A DNA stretch of 20,275 bases from an uncultured Bacilli bacterium (GTDB taxonomy: Bacteria; Bacillota_I; Bacilli_A; RF39; UBA660): contig CAJUIY010000034.1 in NCBI GenBank assembly GCA_910586865.1, positions 1 through 20,275 on the forward strand. The letters are read 5' to 3'. Under the pieces are notes generated by a model. The model saw only the letters and a list, made by a program, of their open reading frames with translations, was not told the DNA's origin and searched no databases. Positions 15,102-20,275 of this stretch are shown here, piece after piece. The stretch's first letter is position 1; each line of letters begins with the position of its first letter. Position numbers and translations under genes: made by a program.

Positions 15102-15212
15102 TCAATATATTTCAGTTAAAATATAATCAACATTTCTAATTTGTTTGTCATCTAATTTTCTTTTTACTAAAAATATACTATCCTCTTTCAATAAATAAAA
15201 TGAATAGTAGTT
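15102..15212 (-). pseudogene. Possible coding remnant between recG and the mazG-like gene
   Basis: Immediately after the recG stop, the minus strand has a 36-codon open stretch (containing KEDSIFLVKRKLDDKQIRNVDYILTEIY in pieces) closed by TGA at 15104-15102. The composition is protein-like. There is no ATG, and the only possible start is a TTG without a ribosome site. It could be the tail of a lost gene. Chance cannot be excluded at this length. Confidence 0.25.
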
Positions 15213-15216
15213 CTAA

Positions 15217-17208
15217 TTAATTGTGATGAATGCTAGAGATTAACAAATCTTTTATCTCACTATCTGCATCTTTCTTTTTTAAATATTCTTCTGAATCTTT
15301 TTTTGCTTGTAGTAATATTTTATAATCTTCTCTTAGATTGGCAATTTTAAATTCCATATCTCCACTTTGTTTTGTTCCAAATAAATCCCCATGCCCTCTT
15401 AATTTAAAATCTTCTTCACTAATTACGAAACCATCCTCCACATCTCTCATAATTTCAAGGCGTTTGGTATCAGAATCACTAATTAAAATACATTGGGATT
15501 GATGAGAGCCCCTTCCAACTCTTCCTCTTAATTGATGAAGTGTAGAAAGTCCAAAACGATTGGCATCAAAAATAACCATAGTCGTGGCATTACTAACATC
15601 TACACCCACTTCAATTACCGTTGTGGATATTAATATTTGTATACTACCTTGAACAAACTCTTGCATAATTAAATCTTTGGCGGCACTTGCCATCTTACCA
15701 TGAATAATATCAATTTTATACTTCTTCCCAAAAGCAAGCGTCATCTGATCTTTTAAATTACATACAGTTGCCAAATCATTGTTTTCACTATCTTCTATTA
15801 ATGGTGCGATAACATACACTTGATGATTTTTTTCTAATTGCTCAAACATCATCTCTAAAACTTCTTTTATTTCACTATTTTTCTTGATATAAGTTTCGAT
15901 TTTTTTTCTTCCCTTTGGTCTTTCTTTAATAATGGACATATCCATATCTCCATAGATAGTCAAAGCATAGGTTCTAGGAATTGGTGTTGCACTCATATAT
16001 AAAATATCAGGCTTCATCCCTTTATTATGAAGATTGGTTCTTTGGTTGACTCCAAATCGATGTTGCTCATCCGTAATGACAAGACCTAAATTTTGATATT
16101 CCACTTCTTCTTGAATCAAAGCATGTGTTCCGATAATCATATGAATACTGCCATCCTTTAATCCATTATAAATTGCTTGTTTGTCTTTTTTAGAAGTAGA
16201 GCCTGTTAATAGTTCCAAAGATACATTGGTATCTTGTAATAGATTTTTTAAATTATGATAATGCTGCACCGCAAGTATTTCCGTTGGTGCCATTAAAGCA
16301 CTTTGATAACCACTTAAGAAATTGGCATACATAGCAATAAAAGAAACAATGGTTTTTCCGCTTCCAACATCTCCTTGTAATAGACGATTCATTCTACTAT
16401 TGCTTTTTAAATCCTCCAAAATTTCTTCTACTGCTTTTTTTTGATCATTCGTTAATGAAAACGGAATACTTTTAATAAACTGATTTAACTTTTTTTCATC
16501 AATAGAATGAGAAATACCAGAATCATTCTTCTTATTCTCATACTTTAAATAGTTAATTTTAAACATAAATGCAAATAGTTCTTCATATTTTAAACGAATC
16601 GAAACTTCTTTTAATTTTTCTTTGGTAGAGGGATTATGGATAATATTTAATGCTGTTTTTTTATTTAGAAAATTGTACTTTTCAATATATTCTTTTGGAA
16701 TATAATCGGGTATTTCATTTCCACAAGTAAGCAAAGCCATATTAATATAAGTGGCTAAATTTTTATTCGTAAGTCCATTCGTAGAATGATAGACAGCTTC
16801 TATTTTCACTTTATTCGAAAGTGGTTCTAATTTTAATTCGGATGCTGTTATTACATTTTTTTTCTTATCCAATTTTCCAATAACTGTTACATACGTTCCT
16901 ACCTGTAATTGATTTTTTAAGAAGGCTCTATTAAAAATAGAAACCCCTACTACACCACTTTTGGTTACTAACCGAAAATTCATTTTATTAAGTCCTGCTT
17001 TAAAACGCATCAAAATAGGAACACTTTCAATTCTACCATCGATAATAATATGCCCACCATCTTCTACCTCTAAAAGATTACACCGTTCTAATATATCATA
17101 TCGAAAAGGATAATGCGTTACTAAATCCTCTACTGTATTAATACCTATTTTATTTAAAAGCATCAGTGCTTTTGGACCAACTCCTTTTATACTACTTAAT
17201 TCTGTCAC
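15217..17208 (-). CDS. recG: ATP-dependent DNA helicase RecG
   Basis: RecG remodels stalled replication forks and Holliday junctions and is a superfamily 2 helicase acting on cytosolic DNA. The N-terminal wedge/OB domain (about residues 1-230) precedes the helicase core. In the longest-frame numbering (subtract 3 for the chosen start) the motifs are: Q-motif F253-Q259, Walker A GDVGSGKT (282-289), GTHALIQ (363-369), DEQH (383-386), SATPIPRT (409-416), then the C-terminal RecA-like domain with LRGRVGR and the TRG-type SEEDFKLRGHGDLFGTKQSG. The 663 residues match the family. A GTG at 17217 would sit directly on the SD (AAAGGAA, 17224-17218), so the GTG at 17208, nine bases away and starting MTELSSIKGVGP, is the better start. 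It stands alone behind its own -10 box. Confidence 0.97.
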   Translation of the reverse strand: MTELSSIKGVGPKALMLLNKIGINTVEDLVTHYPFRYDILERCNLLEVEDGGHIIIDGRIESVPILMRFKAGLNKMNFRLVTKSGVVGVSIFNRAFLKNQLQVGTYVTVIGKLDKKKNVITASELKLEPLSNKVKIEAVYHSTNGLTNKNLATYINMALLTCGNEIPDYIPKEYIEKYNFLNKKTALNIIHNPSTKEKLKEVSIRLKYEELFAFMFKINYLKYENKKNDSGISHSIDEKKLNQFIKSIPFSLTNDQKKAVEEILEDLKSNSRMNRLLQGDVGSGKTIVSFIAMYANFLSGYQSALMAPTEILAVQHYHNLKNLLQDTNVSLELLTGSTSKKDKQAIYNGLKDGSIHMIIGTHALIQEEVEYQNLGLVITDEQHRFGVNQRTNLHNKGMKPDILYMSATPIPRTYALTIYGDMDMSIIKERPKGRKKIETYIKKNSEIKEVLEMMFEQLEKNHQVYVIAPLIEDSENNDLATVCNLKDQMTLAFGKKYKIDIIHGKMASAAKDLIMQEFVQGSIQILISTTVIEVGVDVSNATTMVIFDANRFGLSTLHQLRGRVGRGSHQSQCILISDSDTKRLEIMRDVEDGFVISEEDFKLRGHGDLFGTKQSGDMEFKIANLREDYKILLQAKKDSEEYLKKKDADSEIKDLLISSIHHN

Positions 17209-17230
17209 AACTACCACTTCCTTTTCGCAT

Positions 17231-17236
17231 ATTATA
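17231..17236 (-). promoter_or_regulatory. -10 box of recG
   Basis: TATAAT on the minus strand lies 23 bases before the chosen recG start. No consensus -35 is present; its place is taken by the T-tract of the terminator of the upstream gene. Confidence 0.55.
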
Positions 17237-17240
17237 TCAC

Positions 17241-17281
17241 ATTAAAAAAAAAAGAAAAAGAAAAAAGACAAAATTCTTGTC
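17241..17281 (-). terminator. Intrinsic terminator of the HAD phosphatase gene
   Basis: The hairpin GACAA / TTGTC (17267-17281, five-base loop) is followed on the minus strand by a long, nearly unbroken T-tract down to 17241. It begins just beyond the TAA of the HAD gene. Confidence 0.75.
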
Positions 17282-17284
17282 CAA

Positions 17285-18100
17285 TTATTTCGAAATTTTT
17301 GATAAAAGAAACTCCTCATTTTCTTTTAAATAAACTTCTACTCCTTTATGATTATAATCCAGAGTAATAGAATCTGCGATTTCTTTAATCTCCGCTACGG
17401 CATTTTCAGGAACAATTCCTAACCCTGCGTTTTTTATGAGTTCTATATCGTTATAGCCATCTCCAAAAGCAATCACATTTTCTAATGTTAATTTTTCATG
17501 GCGTAATATCTTTTTGATTGCTTCTAATTTATTCACATCCTGATGCGTAATCTCTATCAAATACCGATTATGATTCATCTGTAAATTCACATTTACTTTT
17601 AATTCCATATCTTGAATTTCTTGAATTGTTTTTTGTGCATCCTCTATTGTTTCAAAATAAATTTCTATTTTATAAATATTTGTCTTATTCTGACTGAAAA
17701 AAGAAAGATAGTCCTCTTCTTTTACTACATCAAATTCTTCTTCATAAGCAGATTTTTCACTTAATAAATGCCACACTTTATGATCAATTACATAAATAAT
17801 ATGATTACCGATATACTTCTGAACAATTTTTTTCACATGACGAATTAAGATATTCTTCTTATGAATACACTTTTCTCTTTTCACATCGTAAATATAGGCA
17901 CCATTACAAGATACAATATAATCTATAAATTGGTAATCTCCATTATAGTAAGATACGGACTGTAAACATCTCCCTGTAGAAATGACAAATTGATATCCAT
18001 GTTTTCTTAATTTATCAATCATTGCTACCGTAGATACGGGTATATTATCTTCTTCATTTACTAAGGTTCCATCAAAATCACTTACCATCATTTTATACAT
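17285..18100 (-). CDS. Cof-type HAD-IIB family hydrolase
   Basis: This is a cytosolic haloacid-dehalogenase phosphatase, of the group that acts on sugar phosphates, nucleotide phosphates or flavin-type phosphoesters. With the start chosen here (271 residues) motif I is DFDGTLV with D8 and D10, motif II is STGR (41-44), a Lys of motif III lies near 191, and motif IV is FGDGYNDIEL with D214 and D218. A C2-type cap lies between motifs II and III. A longer frame begins at 18187 but starts inside the terminator of the gene upstream and has no ribosome site. The ATG at 18100 has GGAGAG five bases before it. The substrate cannot be predicted. Confidence 0.92.
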   Translation of the reverse strand: MYKMMVSDFDGTLVNEEDNIPVSTVAMIDKLRKHGYQFVISTGRCLQSVSYYNGDYQFIDYIVSCNGAYIYDVKREKCIHKKNILIRHVKKIVQKYIGNHIIYVIDHKVWHLLSEKSAYEEEFDVVKEEDYLSFFSQNKTNIYKIEIYFETIEDAQKTIQEIQDMELKVNVNLQMNHNRYLIEITHQDVNKLEAIKKILRHEKLTLENVIAFGDGYNDIELIKNAGLGIVPENAVAEIKEIADSITLDYNHKGVEVYLKENEEFLLSKISK

Positions 18101-18105
18101 AAGTT

Positions 18106-18111
18106 CTCTCC
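18106..18111 (-). promoter_or_regulatory. Ribosome binding site deciding the HAD start
   Basis: GGAGAG on the minus strand lies five bases before the ATG at 18100. It makes this the start rather than the in-frame ATG 29 codons upstream. Confidence 0.75.
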
Positions 18112-18152
18112 ATTTTAAATATTTTATTTCTAATAAAAAATTCCTTATCGTT

Positions 18153-18158
18153 AGTATA
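18153..18158 (-). promoter_or_regulatory. Probable -10 box of the HAD gene
   Basis: TATACT (five of six matches) lies on the minus strand 52 bases before the start codon. At the -35 position there is only a run of T residues, the tail of the preceding terminator. Confidence 0.45.
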
Positions 18159-18173
18159 ACAAACAAATAGCAA

Positions 18174-18197
18174 ATAAAAAAGTACAAATATAGTACT
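18174..18197 (-). terminator. Intrinsic terminator of the 118-residue protein gene
   Basis: The stem AGTAC / GTACT (18181-18185 with 18193-18197) and seven-base loop are followed on the minus strand by a run of T residues. It lies 20 bases after the stop codon. Confidence 0.65.
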
Positions 18198-18216
18198 ACA
18201 AATCTCTTCCTTTTCT

Positions 18217-18573
18217 TTACCTTTTCTTTGGTGTAGAAGTTTCCGTTTTCGGCTCTTCAATTACCTCTCCTGTACCAAGTGTCCACATTTTTCTTTCTAC
18301 TTTTTCCATCTCTTCTGTTTTTTGATATCTATTCCCATAAGTAGCACGTCTTTGTACTTCAAAAAATACACCACATAATCCTCTACCTAACGTTCCCTCT
18401 TGATCCTGCAATGCTAATTTGCCTAACAATAAAGATAATTCTTGATAGTCCTTTTCTGAAATCGGTAGTTTTGGAATAGGATCTCTAACTTCTATTTTTT
18501 CGGAGGCATATTTTCCCCAACCTCTATCTTCCATCTTTTCATCTAATCGGTCTTCAAATGATCTTTCTTTCAT
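18217..18573 (-). CDS. Hypothetical soluble protein, partner of the tail-anchored protein
   Basis: The family is not recognised. The 118 residues have no signal peptide or membrane segment. The start is charged (MKERSFEDRLDEKMEDRGWGKY), the centre is likely helical (about 38-75, with ISEKDYQELSLLLGKLAL), a conserved-looking GRGLCGVFFEVQRRATYGNRY lies in the middle, and the C-terminus is Pro/Thr/Lys-rich. It follows the tail-anchored protein gene after 26 bases and has a good SD (AAGGAAGG). A terminator follows. The pair probably act together, the soluble member perhaps being recruited to the membrane; this is inference. Confidence 0.7.
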   Translation of the reverse strand: MKERSFEDRLDEKMEDRGWGKYASEKIEVRDPIPKLPISEKDYQELSLLLGKLALQDQEGTLGRGLCGVFFEVQRRATYGNRYQKTEEMEKVERKMWTLGTGEVIEEPKTETSTPKKR

Positions 18574-18599
18574 ATTTTTTCCTTCCTTATCACTTTCTA

Positions 18600-19493
18600 T
18601 TATAAACTCTTATATACAAAATATACACATACTCCAATTAAAGCTAGTATAATAAGTACAATCAATACCTTCACAAAAGTGGGTACTCCTGTTTGCATAT
18701 CCTCTTCTTCATCATCGGAAAAGAAATCTTTATCCGATAAATCCATTGATTTCGTATAAAAGGATTTATCAATATCTTTCATAATATCATCATTGGTACT
18801 TTGCTTAAAATTAATATCCTTTTTAGCTTCATCTATTTTCTTTAGTGCTTCCTTATCCAAAATTTCTTTTGATAACTCGAGCTTATCTTCTTTTCCAATC
18901 TTATCATGAGCACTAGTTGCCATCAAATCACTCAAAAGATTGACACTAGTCTCTTTGGATATTTCACCAGCTAATGTTTTAGAAGTAATGGTATCAATTA
19001 ATTCTCTTAATCCTTCTTCATCTGGCTTATTTTTTTGTTTTTTCTCATTTCGATACTTTTCAAGTTCGTCCTGATTTAACGATGCTAAAATATTGTAATT
19101 GGTATTTTTTAAATTTCGTTTTTCCTCTAAAGCATCTTTTTCTTTTCGATTTTCTTTTGCATTCTTTAATACACTATTAATATCATATACTCTATTTTCA
19201 TGATCTTGATAAAGATAATTAAATTCATCCAATTCTTTTTTTACTTTTGGAGTAATATCTTTCACTTTTGGTGTTATTTTTTTATTTTGAAAATCTTTTA
19301 AATGTTGATAATCTTCTCTTGTCTGATAATTATCTTTTGTAGTGTCTAGTAGATAAGCATTACTTTGACCCACATCTGTAAAATTAGTATATTTTGTGTT
19401 ATTGCCAACATTTTCATATAGATTTTTATTTTTATCAAGTCGATTGTATTCTTTATGATCTATATTTTGATATCGATCCATTCTACTTTTCAT
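18600..19493 (-). CDS. Tail-anchored, highly charged helical membrane protein of unknown function
   Basis: The family is not recognised. The 297 residues comprise a long hydrophilic N-terminal part rich in Lys, Asp, Glu and Asn with extended helical stretches (a coiled coil is likely around 80-170), an acidic patch DDEEED near the end of the soluble part, and one membrane helix at the extreme C-terminus (about 273-294) followed by YKSL. There is no signal peptide, so the bulk should be cytosolic. A short tandem duplication, ITPKVK-D-ITPKVK, lies at about 73-85. A GTG three codons upstream sits inside the SD (AGGAAGG, 19508-19502), so the ATG at 19493, eight bases from the SD, is chosen. It is the first gene of a two-gene unit. 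Confidence 0.75.
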   Translation of the reverse strand: MKSRMDRYQNIDHKEYNRLDKNKNLYENVGNNTKYTNFTDVGQSNAYLLDTTKDNYQTREDYQHLKDFQNKKITPKVKDITPKVKKELDEFNYLYQDHENRVYDINSVLKNAKENRKEKDALEEKRNLKNTNYNILASLNQDELEKYRNEKKQKNKPDEEGLRELIDTITSKTLAGEISKETSVNLLSDLMATSAHDKIGKEDKLELSKEILDKEALKKIDEAKKDINFKQSTNDDIMKDIDKSFYTKSMDLSDKDFFSDDEEEDMQTGVPTFVKVLIVLIILALIGVCVYFVYKSL

Positions 19494-19561
19494 ACTATCC
19501 ACCTTCCTAATATAAGGATAACATATAATTTCATTTTTTTTAATCTTTTTAACAAATACAT

Positions 19562-19586
19562 CTTTTTCTTTACGTAAAGGAAAAAG
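19562..19586. promoter_or_regulatory. Palindrome overlapping the ferredoxin -35 region (possible operator)
   Basis: CTTTACGTAAAG (19568-19579) is a perfect 12-base palindrome. Its flanks CTTTTT and GAAAAAG extend the symmetry with a one-base offset. It covers the -35 hexamer of the ferredoxin promoter and lies in the intergenic space shared with the divergent tail-anchored gene. A dimeric repressor site is plausible. It could also form a weak hairpin, but no T-tract follows. Confidence 0.4.
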
Positions 19587-19597
19587 TCAGGTATAAT
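19569..19597 (+). promoter_or_regulatory. Promoter of the ferredoxin gene
   Basis: TTTACG (-35, four of six matches) and TATAAT (-10, 19592-19597) are separated by 17 bases. A second TATAAT at 19603-19608 has no matching -35. The SD AAAGGAGATG follows. Confidence 0.65.
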
Positions 19598-19629
19598 GAT
19601 AATATAATGAATAAAGGAGATGTAGTTTT

Positions 19630-19818
19630 ATGAAAGTAAAAGTAAACAAAGATGCTTGTATCAGTTGTGGTGCTTGCATTGCTATTTGTGAAGAAGTATT
19701 TGAAATGAACGAGGAAGGAATATCTACTGTGAAAAAAGAAGAAATTCCAAAAGACCTAGAAGACCAAGTAAAAGATGCCATTGAATCTTGTCCAACGGGA
19801 GCAATTGAAGAATTTTAA
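19630..19818 (+). CDS. Single [4Fe-4S] cluster ferredoxin
   Basis: A 62-residue low-potential electron carrier of the cytosol. The cluster ligands are visible as C10, C13 and C16 (ACISCGAC) and C54 (ESCPTGAI). One further cysteine, C20, lies after the first group (CIAICEEVF). The second half of a two-cluster ferredoxin is absent, so a single [4Fe-4S] cluster is expected, as in the short ferredoxins of many Bacilli and Clostridia. C20 is outside the ligand pattern and could form a disulfide or be non-functional. It is the only plus-strand gene. It has its own promoter, a good SD eight bases from the ATG, and a strong terminator, so it is a single-gene unit. Confidence 0.93.
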   Translation: MKVKVNKDACISCGACIAICEEVFEMNEEGISTVKKEEIPKDLEDQVKDAIESCPTGAIEEF

Positions 19819-19840
19819 AAAACACTTAAATGTGTTTTTT
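19817..19840 (+). terminator. Intrinsic terminator of the ferredoxin gene
   Basis: A perfect nine-base-pair stem AAAAAACAC / GTGTTTTTT with a six-base loop overlaps the stop codon and ends in six T residues. The reverse strand also ends in T residues, so it may work in both directions. Confidence 0.85.
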
Positions 19841-19902
19841 ATATACCCTATTATTTTTTCTTAAGGTAATTGGTCTAACCTGATGAAGCATTCTACAAAA
19901 GT

Positions 19903-20275
19903 TTATTTCATCAAAACTTCCACTGCTGCAATGCTATCATGATACTTATTTTCTAAATCAACTAAATCATAATCATATATTTTATCAAGTTCTATAAGAC
20001 TAATATTATTTTCTCTAAAATTGGCGGGATGTCTTATTACTTTTCTTTCAAAAGCATCTAGATGTAACATAAAGTCATACTCATCTTCGTAAAAATCATA
20101 GACTAATTTTCTTTTTTCCTCCAAACTCCAATTGAAGTTTCTTAAAATTTGATACCTCAAATCATAGACTCTTCCGCCATGACTCATTCGATGATGCATC
20201 GCCTCTTCTACTGCATAATCCCAGTAAAATAGAATAAATTTTATAGAAAGGACTAACAATATATAAAAAAATAGG
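19903..20275 (-). CDS. Hypothetical protein, 5' end cut by the window edge
   Basis: The family is not recognised. The minus-strand frame is open to the last base of the window, so the true start probably lies outside. The only in-window starts near the edge are a TTG at 20259 without a clear SD and a later ATG in EEAMHHRM. The visible part begins with a hydrophobic stretch (LLVLSIKFILFYW), probably the end of a membrane helix. A charged, aromatic-rich soluble part follows with MHHRMSHGGRVYD, a Tyr/Asp/Glu-rich middle and IAAVEVLMK at the end. The His-rich motif could bind metal, but nothing is diagnostic. Confidence 0.6.
   Translation of the reverse strand, partial: LFFYILLVLSIKFILFYWDYAVEEAMHHRMSHGGRVYDLRYQILRNFNWSLEEKRKLVYDFYEDEYDFMLHLDAFERKVIRHPANFRENNISLIELDKIYDYDLVDLENKYHDSIAAVEVLMK

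Noticed and set aside
108..15104. TGA read as tryptophan (mycoplasma code), since no confident gene ends in TGA
   Set aside because: All long genes are intact under the standard code and use TGG for Trp. A code-4 genome this AT-rich would show many in-frame TGA codons.
17285..18187. Longer HAD start at 18187 giving an N-terminal membrane segment
   Set aside because: That start lies in the terminator of the upstream gene, has no ribosome site, and the -10 box lies inside the extra region. The ATG at 18100 has GGAGAG at correct spacing.
1..20275. CRISPR array, prophage, integron or toxin-antitoxin island
   Set aside because: No evenly spaced repeats, no integrase, phage structural genes or recombination sites, and no recognisable toxin. 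The MazG-like protein is a pyrophosphohydrolase and is not the MazF/MazE pair.

Overview
The window is very AT-rich. It has strong Shine-Dalgarno (SD) sequences, textbook TATAAT -10 boxes and TGG for tryptophan, so the standard genetic code. Together with monoderm-type surface genes (sortase, a Tad pilus without any secretin) this points to a low-GC Gram-positive bacterium of the Bacilli or Mycoplasmatota-adjacent type, probably an uncultured host-associated lineage. That assignment is inference. No rRNA, tRNA, CRISPR array or intact mobile element was recognised. Every protein gene except one ferredoxin lies on the minus strand.

Region 1 (1-417) has no intact gene. It holds two copies of a short hairpin-forming repeat and a degraded coding remnant on the minus strand. 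Region 2 (418-12040, minus) is one tightly packed nine-gene operon behind a good promoter at 12009-12037. In transcription order it encodes: a five-helix membrane protein with a large outer domain; a membrane-anchored pilin-like/Ig-like surface protein with a duplicated module; a divergent class-B-like sortase; a 1015-residue cysteine-rich secreted protein; a TadE-like small membrane protein; CpaB; the CpaF/TadA ATPase; and the TadB and TadC inner-membrane platform proteins. This looks like a Tad/Flp-type pilus or secretion machine merged with sortase-linked surface proteins. No prepilin peptidase and no Flp pilin is visible, so the set must be completed elsewhere or the machine is unusual. 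It is the most likely candidate for a poorly described system here.

Region 3 (12060-14560, minus) holds a DUF6056-like polytopic membrane protein and a two-gene unit of unknown function (a two-segment membrane protein followed by a small beta-rich protein), each with its own promoter and terminator. Region 4 (14600-17240, minus) holds a MazG-like pyrophosphohydrolase followed by an overlapping 30-codon small frame, a coding-like remnant, and recG. Region 5 (17241-19510, minus) holds a Cof-type HAD phosphatase and a two-gene unit encoding a tail-anchored coiled protein and a small soluble protein of unknown function. Region 6 is a single [4Fe-4S] ferredoxin on the plus strand (19630-19818), with a promoter overlapping a palindrome and a near-perfect terminator. 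Region 7 is a minus-strand gene cut by the right edge of the window.

Start sites were revised from the longest possible frame in three genes (the HAD phosphatase, recG and the tail-anchored protein), because SD spacing or an upstream terminator rules out the longer version.
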